A DNA stretch of 64,000 nucleotides from Pseudomonadota bacterium (GCA_018241365.1 JAFEDX010000196.1:1-64000), one strand, 5' to 3'. Shown: positions 1-10,593, numbered from the stretch's first letter. The notes: generated by a model not told the origin, from the letters alone. Numbers and translations are program-made.

Positions 1-1037
1 TGGCCGTAATCGTCGACCAGCAGCACCTTGCCGTGGTCGATCGGCAGCTCACCATTGATGTGGAAACGCCGGCCCACGCCCTGGAAACGTTCCAGCGCGC
101 GCGCGATGGCGAACGGTTCGATGCCGAGATGCCAACCGAGCGTCGCTGCCGCAAGCGCATTCAGCACGTTGTGGCGGCCCGGCAGGTTCAGCGTGACTGG
201 CAACGGTGGTTGTCCGGGCAGCTGCAGGTCGAAATGCATGCGCGGCCCGTCCGCGCGCAGGTTGGCGCCGCGCACGTCGGCCGCATGCTCGATCGCGTAG
301 GTCAGCGTCGAACGTGGCGTGTCCTGCGCGAGCTCGGCAACTTCCGGGTTGTCCACGCACAGCACCGCCAGACCGTAGAACGGCAGGCGATGCAGGAAAT
401 CGACAAAGGCCTGCTTCAGCTCGGCGAAATCGCCGTGGTAATGCTCCAGGTGATCGGCGTCGATGTTGGTGACGATCGCGGCCACCGGCGACAACATCAG
501 GAACGAGCCGTCGGACTCATCGGCTTCCGCGACCAGGTAATCACCAGCACCCAGCCGCGCATGCGCGCCGGCCGAGAGCAACTGCCCACCGATCACGAAG
601 GTCGGGTCGTAACCGGCCTCGGCCAGCACGCTGGCGACGAGGCTGGTGGTGGTGGTCTTGCCATGGGTGCCGGCGACGGCAATGCCGCGCCGGAAACGCA
701 TCAGCTCGCCCAGCATCTCGGCGCGCGGCACGATCGGGATGCGGCGTGCCTGCGCAGCGACCAGCTCCGGGTTGTCCGGCTTGATTGCGCTCGAGACCAC
801 CACCGCGTCGACCCGGGCAACGTGTTCGGCAGCGTGGCCGATCGCGACGTCCACGCCCATCTTCGCCAACCGCTCGGTGACCGGCGAGGCCGCACGATCC
901 GAGCCCGACACGTCGTAACCCAGCGTGTGCAGTACCTCGGCAATGCCGCTCATGCCGGCGCCGCCGATGCCGATGAAATGCACGCGGCGGAAGCCCTGCA
1001 TGATGTCGCCATGCGGCGGGAGGCGGCGCGGCGTCAT
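1..1037 (-). CDS. murC: UDP-N-acetylmuramate--L-alanine ligase MurC (3' part missing)
   Basis: Adds L-alanine to UDP-MurNAc, the first amino acid of the peptidoglycan stem peptide, in the cytoplasm. About 345 codons are present. The N-terminal nucleotide-binding loop GIGGAGMSG lies near residues 23-31 and the ATP P-loop GTHGKTTT near 123-130, followed by the Mur ligase central domain. The C-terminal domain lies beyond the left edge; the family is usually about 470-480 residues, so roughly a quarter is missing. The ATG at 1035-1037 overlaps the murG stop as ATGA, so translation is probably coupled. It is the most distal dcw gene in view; murB or ddl and the fts genes would be expected next, outside the window. 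Confidence 0.97.
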   Translation of the reverse strand, partial: MTPRRLPPHGDIMQGFRRVHFIGIGGAGMSGIAEVLHTLGYDVSGSDRAASPVTERLAKMGVDVAIGHAAEHVARVDAVVVSSAIKPDNPELVAAQARRIPIVPRAEMLGELMRFRRGIAVAGTHGKTTTTSLVASVLAEAGYDPTFVIGGQLLSAGAHARLGAGDYLVAEADESDGSFLMLSPVAAIVTNIDADHLEHYHGDFAELKQAFVDFLHRLPFYGLAVLCVDNPEVAELAQDTPRSTLTYAIEHAADVRGANLRADGPRMHFDLQLPGQPPLPVTLNLPGRHNVLNALAAATLGWHLGIEPFAIARALERFQGVGRRFHINGELPIDHGKVLLVDDYG

Positions 1038-2119
1038 GCGGCCACCTCCAGGCAGCGCTGCGCGATCACTTCGGCGGCGTCCGGTTTGGCCAGCGCGCGC
1101 GCGGCCTCGGCCATCGCGAGGCGCTTGTCCGGATCACGCAGCAGCCGCTCCAGCAGTCCCGCGAAACGGGCCGGATCGAAATCCCGATCCTGCACCAGCT
1201 CGGCCGCGCCGGCCGTGACGAATCCTTCGGCATTCTTCGTCTGGTGGTCGTCCACCGCGTGCGGGAATGGCATCAGCACCGCGCCCAGTCCGGCCGCGGC
1301 AAGCTCGGCCAGCGTCAGCGCGCCTGCGCGGCACACGACGAGATCGGCCCAGGCGTACGCCGCTGCCATGTCGGTGAGGAACGGCTGGACTTCCACCGCG
1401 ACCCCGGCCTGCGCGTAGGCCGCACGCGTGGCCTCGACATGCGCGTTGCCGCACTGGTGCAACACTTCCGGGCGACGCTCCGCGGATATCAGCGACAGCG
1501 CACTCGGCAATCCGTGGTTCAAGGTGCGCGCGCCAAGGCTGCCCCCCAACACCAGCAACCGCGCCGCACCGGACCGATCCGCGAAGCGCTGCGCGGGCCG
1601 CGGCAAGGCCGCGATCCCCGCACGCACCGGATTGCCGGTCCATTCGGCATGCAGCTTTGCCGGAAAAGCATCGGGAAAACCGGCCATCACCTTGCGCGCG
1701 CGTTTTGCCAGCACGCGGTTGGTGAAACCCGCGATGCGATTCTGTTCATGCACCAGCAGCGGCCGGCGTTGCAACCACGCCGCCATGCCGCCGGGACCTG
1801 CGACGTAGCCGCCCATGGACAACACGCTGCGCGGCCGGATGTCGCGCAGCGCGTGCCATGCGGCGAATCCTGCACGTGCCAGCATCCACGGCGCGGCAAG
1901 GCGTTGCCGCAGCCCCTTGCCGCGCAGCCCGGCTACCGGCAGCGTGCGCAGCTCGATGTGGTGTTCGGGCACGATGCGGTTTTCCATGCCGCCCTGTGCA
2001 CCCAGCCACAGCACCGGCACGTCGCGCGCGCGCAATGCCGCCGCCACCGCAAGGCCGGGGAAGATGTGGCCGCCGGTGCCGCCGGCCATGATCAACACGG
2101 GCGCGGGCGCGTCATTCAT
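1034..2119 (-). CDS. murG: UDP-GlcNAc: lipid I GlcNAc transferase MurG
   Basis: Peripheral membrane GT28 glycosyltransferase that transfers GlcNAc to lipid I to make lipid II on the inner face of the cytoplasmic membrane. The 361-residue product has the N-terminal glycine loop GGTGGH near residue 13, the HEQNRIAG motif near 125, and a C-terminal donor-binding half with the [11 protein letters not shown] and HQTKNAE segments. Length is normal. The start codon (2117-2119) overlaps the ftsW stop as ATGA, which fixes the start well inside a longer open frame that runs back through ftsW. It is a member of the tightly packed dcw operon. Confidence 0.97.
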   Translation of the reverse strand: MNDAPAPVLIMAGGTGGHIFPGLAVAAALRARDVPVLWLGAQGGMENRIVPEHHIELRTLPVAGLRGKGLRQRLAAPWMLARAGFAAWHALRDIRPRSVLSMGGYVAGPGGMAAWLQRRPLLVHEQNRIAGFTNRVLAKRARKVMAGFPDAFPAKLHAEWTGNPVRAGIAALPRPAQRFADRSGAARLLVLGGSLGARTLNHGLPSALSLISAERRPEVLHQCGNAHVEATRAAYAQAGVAVEVQPFLTDMAAAYAWADLVVCRAGALTLAELAAAGLGAVLMPFPHAVDDHQTKNAEGFVTAGAAELVQDRDFDPARFAGLLERLLRDPDKRLAMAEAARALAKPDAAEVIAQRCLEVAA

Positions 2120-3402
2120 GCATGCACCCTCCCGAGCGTCGGCTCGATGCGCACCCGCGCGGCCAGCGGCAATTCGCCGTTCGGCCTGTCGATGGCGGCA
2201 TCGTTCGCGGGCTCGCCGGCGGGGCGCCGTGTCGCCATCCGCCGCGCGTCTTCGGCGCGATGGATCTCGAAGGCCGCGCGCACCAGCACGCCCAGCATCA
2301 CGCAAGTCATCAGGGTGCTGGAACCGCCCGAGCTGATCAGCGGCAAGGTCAAGCCCTTGGTCGGCAGCACGCCGAGGTTCACGCCCACCGACACCAGCGC
2401 CTGCAGGCCGATCATCAGCGAGATGCCGAACGCGACATAGCCCGCGCGCTGCTGCCCGACCTCGACGCCACGCAATCCCAGCTGCAGGCCGCGCCCGACC
2501 AGCAGGGCGAACAGCGCGAGCACGAACAGCACGCCCGCAAAACCGAGCTCCTCCGCGATCACGGCCAGGATGAAGTCGGTGTGTGCCTCCGGAAGATAAA
2601 ACAGCTTCTGCACGCTGCCACCGAGGCCAACGCCGAACCACTTGCCGCGCCCCACCGCGATCAAGGCCTGGGTGAGCTGGAATCCGTTGTCGAACGGATC
2701 CTTCCACGGATCGAGGAACGAGGTCAGGCGCTTCACCCGATAGTCGGTCGAAAGCGCGAGCCACGCGCCCAGCGGGATCGCCGGCAGCCCCATGATCACG
2801 AGGTTGCGCATGCGCGCGCCGCCGAGCCACAGCATCCCGATCGTGACGATGCCGATCAGGGCCGCCGAGCCGAAGTCCGGCTGCGCGAGCAGCAGCGCCG
2901 CGGTCAGGGCGGCCACGCCAACCGGTTTCACCGCACCCAGGAACTTCGTCTCGACCGCTTCGCGATGGCGCACCAGGTAACTTGCGACATACAGCACCAC
3001 CGTCAGCTTGGCCAGTTCCACCGGCTGGAAGCCGGAAATCCCGAGGTTGATCCAGCGGCGCGCGCCGTTGATGCGCATGCCGATGTGCGGGATGAACACC
3101 AGCAGCAGCAGGGCGAAGGTGGCGAGCATCAACGGCCCGGACCAGCGTTCCAGTGTGTTCAGTTCGACCTTCAACGCGATCCACACCGCCACCACACCGC
3201 CTGCCGCCAGGAATACCAGGTGCCGTTTCAGGTAATGGAATTCGCCGACGTGCTGGCCATCGGCCACTGCAATCGAACTCGACGCCACCATCACGATGCC
3301 GAACGCGACCAGCCCGATGATCGCGAGCAACAGCCACGGGTCGAAGCGGCCCTTTGGACCGAGCTTGCGCACCGCCTGCGATGGACCGAACCAGTTCGCC
3401 AT
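2116..3402 (-). CDS. ftsW: Lipid II polymerase FtsW (SEDS family)
   Basis: Multi-spanning SEDS glycosyltransferase that polymerises lipid II at the septum in partnership with FtsI. The 428-residue protein has about ten hydrophobic segments. Family signatures are visible: [10 protein letters not shown] near residue 108, QPVELAKL near 121, [10 protein letters not shown] near 278 and the C-terminal LISSGGSS. Translation starts at ATG 3400-3402, sharing one base with the mraY stop (TGATG). In many bacteria murD lies between mraY and ftsW, but here the two genes touch directly. Confidence 0.97.
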   Translation of the reverse strand: MANWFGPSQAVRKLGPKGRFDPWLLLAIIGLVAFGIVMVASSSIAVADGQHVGEFHYLKRHLVFLAAGGVVAVWIALKVELNTLERWSGPLMLATFALLLLVFIPHIGMRINGARRWINLGISGFQPVELAKLTVVLYVASYLVRHREAVETKFLGAVKPVGVAALTAALLLAQPDFGSAALIGIVTIGMLWLGGARMRNLVIMGLPAIPLGAWLALSTDYRVKRLTSFLDPWKDPFDNGFQLTQALIAVGRGKWFGVGLGGSVQKLFYLPEAHTDFILAVIAEELGFAGVLFVLALFALLVGRGLQLGLRGVEVGQQRAGYVAFGISLMIGLQALVSVGVNLGVLPTKGLTLPLISSGGSSTLMTCVMLGVLVRAAFEIHRAEDARRMATRRPAGEPANDAAIDRPNGELPLAARVRIEPTLGRVHA

Positions 3403-4484
3403 CACCTGACCTTCAACGTCGCCAGACCTACCAGTACCAACACCACCGAAACGATCCAGAAGCGCACGATCACGCGCGGCTCGGGCCAGCCCTTCAACTC
3501 GAAGTGGTGGTGGATCGGTGCCATCCGGAACACGCGCTTGCCGCGCAACTTGAAACTGCCGACCTGCAGCATCACCGACGCGGTTTCGACGACGAACAGG
3601 CCGCCCATGACCAGCAGGATGATTTCCTGGCGCACGATCACCGCCACGCAGCCGATCGCGGCACCGATCGCAAGTGCACCGACGTCGCCCATGAACACCT
3701 GCGCGGGATAGGTGTTGAACCACAGGAAGCCGAGGCCGGCACCCGTGAGTGCGCCGCAGAACACGGCCAATTCACCGGCACCGGGGATCGATGGAATGCC
3801 GAGATACGCCGAGAACACCGCGTTGCCGGCGAGGTAGGCAAACGCGCCGAGTGCCGCCGCGACCAGCACCGCCGGCATGATCGCAAGGCCGTCGAGGCCA
3901 TCGGTCAGGTTGACCGCATTTGAAAAACCCACGATCCACAGGTACGCAACCACCACGAAGCCGCCGCCCAGCGGGATCGCGACGTGCTTGAACAGCGGCA
4001 CGTACAGCGCGGTCGCGGCCGGCACGTTGGCGGTGTGGAACAGGAACAGCGCGGCGGCCAATCCGACCACCGATTGCGCGAGATACTTCCAGCGCGCCGG
4101 CAAGCCGTGCGGATCCTTCAATACGAGTTTGCGGTAGTCGTCGTAGAAACCGATCACGCCGCAGGCCAGCGTCACCAGCAACACCACCCACAGGTAGCGG
4201 CTGGAAAGTTCGCCCCACAACAATGTCGCCACCACCACGGCAGCGAGGATCAGCACACCGCCCATGGTCGGCGTGCCGGCCTTGGAAAGGTGCGTCTTGG
4301 GCCCGTCGTCGCGGACGACTTGTCCGGCCTTAAGCTCGGTCAGGCGACGGATCACCGCCGGGCCGGCCCACAACGACACGAACAAGCCGGTCAGCGCCGC
4401 CATGATGGTGCGGAAGGTGATGTAGTCGAACAGCCGGAACGGCCCGAAGTAATGTTCCAGCCAGCGCGCGAGTTCAAGCAGCAT
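3402..4484 (-). CDS. mraY: Phospho-MurNAc-pentapeptide transferase MraY
   Basis: Integral membrane enzyme that joins phospho-MurNAc-pentapeptide to undecaprenyl phosphate to form lipid I. The 360-residue protein begins [16 protein letters not shown], the usual MraY N-terminus. It carries the catalytic aspartate pair in FYDDYRKL, the [10 protein letters not shown] loop near residue 190 and the late HHHFELKG histidine cluster. About ten transmembrane helices are predicted. The start at 4484 overlaps the end of murF by 11 bases, consistent with coupled translation. The next gene downstream is ftsW rather than murD. Confidence 0.97.
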   Translation of the reverse strand: MLLELARWLEHYFGPFRLFDYITFRTIMAALTGLFVSLWAGPAVIRRLTELKAGQVVRDDGPKTHLSKAGTPTMGGVLILAAVVVATLLWGELSSRYLWVVLLVTLACGVIGFYDDYRKLVLKDPHGLPARWKYLAQSVVGLAAALFLFHTANVPAATALYVPLFKHVAIPLGGGFVVVAYLWIVGFSNAVNLTDGLDGLAIMPAVLVAAALGAFAYLAGNAVFSAYLGIPSIPGAGELAVFCGALTGAGLGFLWFNTYPAQVFMGDVGALAIGAAIGCVAVIVRQEIILLVMGGLFVVETASVMLQVGSFKLRGKRVFRMAPIHHHFELKGWPEPRVIVRFWIVSVVLVLVGLATLKVR

Positions 4485-5841
4485 GCCGGCCGTCCCCCTG
4501 TCTGCCCAGCAGGGCGCCCACCACGCGCTCCATGTGCGAGGAGTGCGAGCCTTTGACCAGCACGGTGACTTCCGCATGCAGGTCGTGCCGCAACGCCGCG
4601 ATCAAGGCCGCCTGGTCCGGGAACGCGCGTGCCGCAGCTCCGTAGGCCCGCACAGCCTCGGCAGCCTTGTCGCCGACCGCATACAAACGTTCGATGCCCT
4701 GTTCGCGCGCGGCGCGCCCGACTCCGGCGTGCAAGGCCACGCTGCCGGGGCCGAGTTCGCCCATGTCGCCCAGCACCAGCCAGCGTTCGCCGGATTGCAG
4801 TGCCAGTGTCGCCACTGCCGCCGATACGGATCCCGGATTGGCGTTGTAGCTGTCGTCGAGCAGCGTCCAGCCCTGCGCGGACACATGCCTGCGCAGGCGA
4901 CCTTCCACCGCATCGGCGTCGCGCAGGCCCGCCGCGATGTCGTGCAAGCCGACGCCCGCCGCATGCGCCAGCGTCGCAGCGGCCAGCGCGTTGGCAACGT
5001 TGTGCCGGCCGGGCAGCGGCAGGTGCACGGCCACGTGGCCTGCTGGCGTCAGCAATTCGAAGTCGCTGGCGTCGGCATGCATCCGGATTTCGGCAGCACT
5101 GACATCAGCCGCTGCATCGATGCCGAAACGCAGGATCCTGCGGGTACCCGCGAGCCCGGTGAAATACACCGCGAAGGCATCGTCGGCGTTGATCACGGCC
5201 ACGCCGTCCGGCGGCAACGCCTGGTACATCGCGCCCTTGGTTTCGGCGATGCCTTCCAGTGAATGCATGCGCTCGAGGTGCGCCGGCCCGATGTTGTTGA
5301 CGAGGCCGATGCGCGGGCGCGCAATCGCGGCGAGATAGGCGATGTCACCCGGCTTGCCGGCACCCATTTCGAGCACTGCATAGCGGGTGTCGCGCGGCAT
5401 CGACAACAGCGTGAGTGGCAGGCCGATCTCGTTGTTGAAGCTGGCGGCGTTGGCGTGGGTCGCGCCGTGCCGTGCGAAGATGCCCGCGGTCAGGGTCTTG
5501 ACCGTGGTCTTGCCATTGGAGCCGGTGATGCCGACCACGGTCACGTCGCGTTGCGCACGCACCGCGCTGGCGAGGTCGCCGAGCGCGTGCAGGGTGTCGG
5601 CCACCACGACCTGCGGGATTTCAACGGCAACGCGCCGCGCCACGATCGCACCAGTCGCACCGCGCGCTGCGGCTGCGCCAACATGATCGTGTCCATCGTG
5701 GTTCTCGCCCTTGAGCGCCACGAACAATTCGCCGGGCCTCAGCGTGCGGGTATCGGAGGAAACGCCGCTCACGCCCGCGTCCGCACCCTGCAGCACGCCG
5801 CGCACCCATACCGCGATTTCCTTGAGGCGCAGATTCAACAT
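4474..5841 (-). CDS. murF: UDP-MurNAc-tripeptide--D-Ala-D-Ala ligase MurF
   Basis: Cytoplasmic ATP-dependent ligase that adds D-Ala-D-Ala to complete the UDP-MurNAc pentapeptide. The 455-residue product has the P-loop [10 protein letters not shown] near residue 110, the [12 protein letters not shown] segment typical of MurF, and the DDSYNANP motif in the C-terminal part. I took ATG 5839-5841 (MLNLRLKEI) as the start because upstream residues look like random translation of the intergenic hairpin region. Unlike the other junctions in this operon, a 151-bp gap separates it from murE upstream. Confidence 0.96.
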   Translation of the reverse strand: MLNLRLKEIAVWVRGVLQGADAGVSGVSSDTRTLRPGELFVALKGENHDGHDHVGAAAARGATGAIVARRVAVEIPQVVVADTLHALGDLASAVRAQRDVTVVGITGSNGKTTVKTLTAGIFARHGATHANAASFNNEIGLPLTLLSMPRDTRYAVLEMGAGKPGDIAYLAAIARPRIGLVNNIGPAHLERMHSLEGIAETKGAMYQALPPDGVAVINADDAFAVYFTGLAGTRRILRFGIDAAADVSAAEIRMHADASDFELLTPAGHVAVHLPLPGRHNVANALAAATLAHAAGVGLHDIAAGLRDADAVEGRLRRHVSAQGWTLLDDSYNANPGSVSAAVATLALQSGERWLVLGDMGELGPGSVALHAGVGRAAREQGIERLYAVGDKAAEAVRAYGAAARAFPDQAALIAALRHDLHAEVTVLVKGSHSSHMERVVGALLGRQGDGRHAA

Positions 5842-5920
5842 GCGTGCGCCCTCGGTATGACCCGAAGCGAGCCTGCAACGTTTACGTGCTCGGCCAGGGT
5901 ACCGCACACCCACAACCCCC

Positions 5921-5965
5921 AACCGCTTGCTGCACAAGCGGTTCGCCCCCTTGACTCAAGGGGGC
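5921..5965 (-). other. Two tandem perfect inverted repeats between murE and murF
   Basis: The 151-bp murE-murF gap holds two back-to-back palindromes. Positions 5945-5965 form a 10-bp stem with a 1-nt centre, and 5921-5943 form a 9-bp stem with a 5-nt loop (AACCGCTTG / CAAGCGGTT). No T-run follows on the minus strand, so this does not look like a strong intrinsic terminator. It may act as an mRNA processing or stabilising element, or be a small dispersed repeat. Confidence 0.6.
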
Positions 5966-5992
5966 TGAAGAGCCGCCGCAGTGAGCTCTGCA

Positions 5993-7459
5993 TCATGCGC
6001 AAGCCCTCCCCAAAGCGGCGCGCGCCACCTGCATGTCGTCGAACGGATGCTTCGCGCCCGCGACTTCCTGGTACGTCTCGTGCCCCTTGCCGGCGATCAG
6101 CACCACATCACCCGCATGTGCCTGCGCGAGCGCAAGGCCAATCGCACCGGTGCGGTCACGCTCGACCACGGCGCGTTCGGGTTCGCGCATCCCGGCGACG
6201 ATCTGCGCCACGATCACGTCGCCATCTTCGCCACGCGGGTTGTCGTCGGTGACGATGACCGTATCGGCCATGCGCTCGGCGATCGCGCCCATCAGCGGGC
6301 GCTTGCCGGCGTCGCGCTCGCCACCGCAGCCGAACACGCAGACCAGCTTGCCATCGCAGTGCTCGCGCAGGGTGGCCAGCACCTGTTCCAGCGCATCCGG
6401 CTTGTGCGAGTAATCCACCACCACCAGTGGTGATGCGCCACCGCCCAGACGATTCATGCGCCCGGCGACCGGCTCCAGCCCATCAAGCACTTCCCTGATC
6501 CGCGCGAATGGAACATCCAGCGCACCGAGCACGCCCGCGACTGCCAGCAGATTGGCGACGTTGAAACGCCCCAACAACCGGCTGCGCACCAACCCACTGC
6601 CCCACGGCGTCGCGAGTTCGAAATCGATCCCGTCGGCATGCGTGTGCACGTTGCGCGCGCGAACTTCCACATCGTCGTGGTCGATCGCGCAGCGCAGCTT
6701 GCGGACGTTGCCCGGCAACTTGTCCGCCAGCTCGCGCCCGAACGCGTCATCGACATTGATCACCGCCGCGCGCAAACCCGGCCATGCGAACAGCCTGGCC
6801 TTGGCCGCGCCGTAGGCTTGCATCGTGTGGTGATAATCGAGATGGTCGCGGGTGAGGTTGGTGAACACCGCCACGTCGAAATGCACACCATCGACGCGAT
6901 GCTGGTCGAGCGCGTGCGAGGACACTTCCATCGCGACGTGGGTCGCGCCTGCGTCGCGGAACTCCGCCATCAGGCCGTGCACGCGGATCACGTCCGGCGT
7001 GGTGCGCTCGCCTTCGTGCAAAGCACCGTGCAAGCCGGCGCCGAGCGTGCCGATCGTGGCCGCGCGCTTGCCGAGCCGCGTGAATGCCTGCGCCAGCAAC
7101 TGCACGGTCGAAGTCTTGCCGCTGGTACCGGTGACGCCAATCACCTCCAGCGACGCGGAAGGATCGCCATGGAAGCGCGCGGCGATGGCACCAAGATGCG
7201 TGCGCAGTTGCTCGATCCAGACGACCGGTTCCGCGGCGTTACGTTCGACACGCGGCGCCTCGGCAAGCACGACTGACGCGCCCTGCGCCAGCGCAGCGGG
7301 TGCAAATTCGATGCCGTGGTGCTTCGCGCCGGCCAGCGCGACGAAGGCATCACCCACGCGTACCGCGCGTGAATCCTGGGTCAGTCCGGACACCGCGATG
7401 TCGCCGCATTCGGGCGTCGCGATGTCGCGCAGCAACGCGTCGAGGCGCATCACGGTCAT
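5993..7459 (-). CDS. murE: UDP-MurNAc-dipeptide--meso-DAP ligase MurE
   Basis: Adds the third stem-peptide residue. The 488-residue protein shows the P-loop GVTGTSGKTST near residue 108 and the DNPR sequence in VTDDNPRGED near 406, which is the usual mark of meso-diaminopimelate rather than lysine specificity. The peptidoglycan is therefore predicted to be the Gram-negative A1-gamma type. ATG 7457-7459 overlaps the ftsI stop (ATGA); the open frame continues upstream inside ftsI but that part is not MurE-like. A gap with two hairpins follows before murF. Confidence 0.96.
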   Translation of the reverse strand: MTVMRLDALLRDIATPECGDIAVSGLTQDSRAVRVGDAFVALAGAKHHGIEFAPAALAQGASVVLAEAPRVERNAAEPVVWIEQLRTHLGAIAARFHGDPSASLEVIGVTGTSGKTSTVQLLAQAFTRLGKRAATIGTLGAGLHGALHEGERTTPDVIRVHGLMAEFRDAGATHVAMEVSSHALDQHRVDGVHFDVAVFTNLTRDHLDYHHTMQAYGAAKARLFAWPGLRAAVINVDDAFGRELADKLPGNVRKLRCAIDHDDVEVRARNVHTHADGIDFELATPWGSGLVRSRLLGRFNVANLLAVAGVLGALDVPFARIREVLDGLEPVAGRMNRLGGGASPLVVVDYSHKPDALEQVLATLREHCDGKLVCVFGCGGERDAGKRPLMGAIAERMADTVIVTDDNPRGEDGDVIVAQIVAGMREPERAVVERDRTGAIGLALAQAHAGDVVLIAGKGHETYQEVAGAKHPFDDMQVARAALGRACA

Positions 7460-9279
7460 GGCGTGCCTCCCTGCGCCGTGCGCGCTCCGGCCGTCGCCAC
7501 TGCACCTGCACTCGCGGGCTGTGGCGGCGGCGCGACCGCGGGTTTGACCGGCCCGCCCGCGTACCACTGCTGGACGTTGTCGGGCGGGATGTCGAGCAAG
7601 CGCAAGGCACCGGTCATCACCTCACGGAACACCGGCGCCGAAACCAGTCCGCCGAAGTATTCGCCGCCGCGGCCACCTGCGTCGCGGACGATGACCACGC
7701 CGACCAGGCGCGGATCGCTGGCCGGCACGATCCCGCAAAACAGCGCCGCATAACGGTCGTGCGCATACCCGCCGGCGATCGCGAGGTGTGCAGTGCCGGT
7801 CTTGCCGGCAACCGAGTAGTCGGGAATGGCCGCCTGCGGCGCGGTTGCCGGCGGCGGACCCACCACGGTGCGCAACATCGCCATCACTTCACCGGCAATC
7901 TCGGGCGACTCCACCCTTACGCCAGGGTTGTCGTCGCCCTTGACGAACGTCGGCGTATGGCGCACGCCGCCGTCCGCGATGGCGGAATACGCCTGCGCCA
8001 ATTGCAACGCCGTGACGTTGAGCCCGTAGCCGAACGAAATGGTGGCCTTGACGAAATCGCCCCAACTGCGCGGCGGCGGGATGTAGCCGCCGACTTCGCC
8101 GGGAAAACCGCTGCCGGTGCTGGCACCGAAGCCGAACTGGTGCAGCACCTTGTCCATCTGTTGCGCGGTCAGGGTCAGCGAAATCTTCGAGGCGCCGACG
8201 TTGCTGGAGTACGTGATCACATGACTCACGTCGATGCGGCCATTGTTGCGGTCGTCACGTACCAGATGGCCGTCGATCGTGAAAGTGCCCGGACTCGTAT
8301 CGAGCATCGTGGTCGGCGTCCACTTGCCCGATTCCAGCGCGGTGGTGATCGTGAACGGCTTCATCGTCGAACCGGGTTCGGTCACGTCGGTGACCGCACG
8401 GTTGCGGCGTTGCGCCGAGGTGCTGCTGTCGAGGTCATTGGGGTTGTACGACGGCACGTTGACCATCGCCAGGATCTCGCCGTTGCGCGGATCCATGATC
8501 ACCATCGATCCCGACGCGGCGCTGCGCTTGATGATTGCGTCCGACAGGGCCTGGTACGCGAGGTACTGGATGCGGCTGTCGATGGACAGCGTCAGGTCGT
8601 GCCCCGGCACCGGCGCACGGATCTGCTCGACGTTCTCGACCACATGGCCCATGCGGTCGCGGATCACCCGTTTCAGGCCGGGCTTGCCGGCCAGCCAACC
8701 GTCATAGGCGAGCTCCAGGCCTTCCTGGCCGTGGTCGTCGATGTTGGTGAAGCCGAGCACGTGCGCCATCGCTGCGCCGTCCGGGTAATAACGCTTGTAT
8801 TCGCGCTGCGCGTTGACGCCGGGAATGTCCAGGGCCAGCACCGCCTTGGCCGCTTCCGGCGGCATCAGGCGACGCAGGTACACGAACTCGCGGCCGTTGC
8901 GTTGCTCCAGCTTGCGCGACAGATCGACGGCGTTCACGCCCAGCGCCTGCGCGAGCTCGGGAATGCGGTCGGCGTGCTGCAGCAATTCGTCGGGATTGGC
9001 CCACAACGACAGCATCGGCGTCGATACCGCCAGCGGCACGCCGTTGCGGTCATAGATCGCGCCGCGCGACACCGGAATCTCGACCTCGCGCAGGAAGCGT
9101 GCATCACCCTGCTGCTGCAGGAACGCCTGATGCACCACCTGGAGATCGATGGCACGGGCGATCAGCCCCAACGCCGCGACCGCGAGCACGACCAGCACCA
9201 GCGCCAGACGCTTGCGCGTGCCCGGCCTGCGCCGGCGCACCGAGTACTGGGAGGCTTCAGGCGGACGGCGCAGGTTCAT
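7456..9279 (-). CDS. ftsI: Septal peptidoglycan transpeptidase FtsI (PBP3)
   Basis: Class B penicillin-binding protein of the divisome, 607 residues. A short cytoplasmic arginine-rich N-terminus is followed by one membrane anchor (about residues 25-45), a PBP-dimerisation domain and the transpeptidase domain. The catalytic triad motifs are visible: SxxK as GSTMKPF, SxN as YSSNVG and KTG as AGKTGTAHL. The tail is rich in alanine and proline. Start and stop overlap ftsL and murE by 4 nt each. It is expected to work with FtsW, encoded 4 kb downstream in the same operon. Confidence 0.97.
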   Translation of the reverse strand: MNLRRPPEASQYSVRRRRPGTRKRLALVLVVLAVAALGLIARAIDLQVVHQAFLQQQGDARFLREVEIPVSRGAIYDRNGVPLAVSTPMLSLWANPDELLQHADRIPELAQALGVNAVDLSRKLEQRNGREFVYLRRLMPPEAAKAVLALDIPGVNAQREYKRYYPDGAAMAHVLGFTNIDDHGQEGLELAYDGWLAGKPGLKRVIRDRMGHVVENVEQIRAPVPGHDLTLSIDSRIQYLAYQALSDAIIKRSAASGSMVIMDPRNGEILAMVNVPSYNPNDLDSSTSAQRRNRAVTDVTEPGSTMKPFTITTALESGKWTPTTMLDTSPGTFTIDGHLVRDDRNNGRIDVSHVITYSSNVGASKISLTLTAQQMDKVLHQFGFGASTGSGFPGEVGGYIPPPRSWGDFVKATISFGYGLNVTALQLAQAYSAIADGGVRHTPTFVKGDDNPGVRVESPEIAGEVMAMLRTVVGPPPATAPQAAIPDYSVAGKTGTAHLAIAGGYAHDRYAALFCGIVPASDPRLVGVVIVRDAGGRGGEYFGGLVSAPVFREVMTGALRLLDIPPDNVQQWYAGGPVKPAVAPPPQPASAGAVATAGARTAQGGTP

Positions 9280-9548
9280 TCGCGGATCATCTCCACGCTG
9301 GCCGACGGCGGGCTGATCATGCCGAGCTGGCCGCGTGCGATCTGCTCGATCCGCGATGGGCTGGCCCAGGTCGCCTGCTCGAGTTCAAGCTGGCCGAATC
9401 CCACGTTCAGCGCGTCGCGCTCGTTCTGCAATTTCGTCAACTGCACGAAGGCCATGCGATCCTGGTGACGCGCCCATACCACCGCGATCCCGCTGGCGAT
9501 CACCGCCAGCAGCAGCACCCCCACCGCAAGAACGCCGACCGCCTTCAT
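9276..9548 (-). CDS. ftsL: Cell division protein FtsL
   Basis: Small bitopic divisome protein of 90 residues, expected to bridge FtsB/FtsQ to FtsWI. It has a short N-terminus, one transmembrane helix (about residues 5-25, VGVLAVGVLLLAVIASG) and a periplasmic segment with heptad-like spacing around LTKLQNERDALNVGFGQLELE. Sequence conservation in this family is weak. The call rests on size, topology and its position between rsmH and ftsI, with 4-nt overlaps on both sides. Confidence 0.93.
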   Translation of the reverse strand: MKAVGVLAVGVLLLAVIASGIAVVWARHQDRMAFVQLTKLQNERDALNVGFGQLELEQATWASPSRIEQIARGQLGMISPPSASVEMIRE

Positions 9549-10486
9549 GCGCGCACCTCCGCGGCAGGCTTCTCGGCAATGCGCAACACTGCCGAACGCG
9601 CACGCGGATTGCGCGCAACTTCGTCAGCGTCGGGCAACTGCTTGCGGCCGACCGCTCGCAACGGCGGCGCCTGCACGGGCGGCGATGGCAGGCCGCGCCG
9701 CACCGGCATCGCAATTTCGCCACGGATGAAATGCTTGACGATGCGGTCTTCCAGTGAATGGAAGCTGATCACCGCGAGCCGTCCGCCCGGTTTCAGCACC
9801 GCGGCTGCGGCCGGCAGCGCGCGCTCCAGCGAACCCAATTCATCGTTGACCCGCAGGCGCAGGGCCTGGAAGGTGCGGGTGGCCGGATGCTTGTTGCGTT
9901 CGCGCCGGCCCAGCGTGCGTTCGACCAGTTCAGCCAGCTCACGGGTGGTCTTGACCGGCGACACCTCGCGGCGCGCGACGATAGCGCGCGCGATGCGGCG
10001 GCTCATCCGCTCGTCACCATATTGGAACAAGGTGTCGGCGATGTCGCTCTCGTCTGCCTGCGCAAGGAATTCGGCCGCGCTGATGCCGGTGGTCGGATCC
10101 ATGCGCATGTCCAGCGGCGCATCGGACTGGAACGAGAACCCGCGCGCGGCATCATCGAGCTGCGGCGAGGACACGCCAAGGTCGAGCAGCACGCCATCCA
10201 GCCCTGCGCGCGCTGCGTCCCACTCACCGAGTTCGGCGAAATTCGCATGCCGGATCGCCACGCGTGGATCGGCGCCGAATTCGCGCCGCGCGTGTGCGAT
10301 GGCCTCGGGATCGCGATCCATCAACAGCAGCCGACCATCCGGTCCTAGCCGATCGAGGATCGCACGTGCGTGCCCGCCGCGGCCAAACGTGCCGTCGAGG
10401 TAGCGCCCACTGGCGCGCGCAGCGAGCCCGGTCAGCACGGCGTCCCGCATCACCGGGATGTGCATGTGCCCGAGGCTGTCCGTCAT
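9545..10486 (-). CDS. rsmH: 16S rRNA (cytosine1402-N4)-methyltransferase RsmH
   Basis: SAM-dependent methyltransferase acting on 16S rRNA C1402, 313 residues from the chosen ATG at 10486. The HIPVMRDAV N-terminus, the SAM-binding YLDGTFGRGGH motif near residue 28, LLDLGVSSPQLD and the late ISFHSLEDRIVK segment are all classic RsmH (MraW). An in-frame ATG 18 bases upstream (10504) is an alternative start; a GGGG tract about 8 nt before 10486 favours the shorter form. RsmI, which modifies the 2'-O of the same nucleotide, is encoded 1.5 kb away at 11973-12803. Confidence 0.96.
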   Translation of the reverse strand: MTDSLGHMHIPVMRDAVLTGLAARASGRYLDGTFGRGGHARAILDRLGPDGRLLLMDRDPEAIAHARREFGADPRVAIRHANFAELGEWDAARAGLDGVLLDLGVSSPQLDDAARGFSFQSDAPLDMRMDPTTGISAAEFLAQADESDIADTLFQYGDERMSRRIARAIVARREVSPVKTTRELAELVERTLGRRERNKHPATRTFQALRLRVNDELGSLERALPAAAAVLKPGGRLAVISFHSLEDRIVKHFIRGEIAMPVRRGLPSPPVQAPPLRAVGRKQLPDADEVARNPRARSAVLRIAEKPAAEVRA

Positions 10487-10593
10487 CGCCCGCACCCCGT
10501 CCATCCACCTCGTCCGCGCACGCCGTTGCGTGCACCGTTCGCGTGCCACCCGCATCCGACCCGGCGCCAACCGCCGTTCGCCGAATGCAGGCG

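Noticed and set aside
1034-3337. 767-residue frame appearing to fuse FtsW-antiframe sequence to MurG
   Set aside because: The part upstream of 2119 is an out-of-frame reading of ftsW; the murG ATG overlapping the ftsW stop gives a normal-length MurG.
5921-5965. Intrinsic terminator between murE and murF
   Set aside because: Stems are strong but no T-run follows on the transcribed strand, and a full stop here would cut off essential downstream genes.
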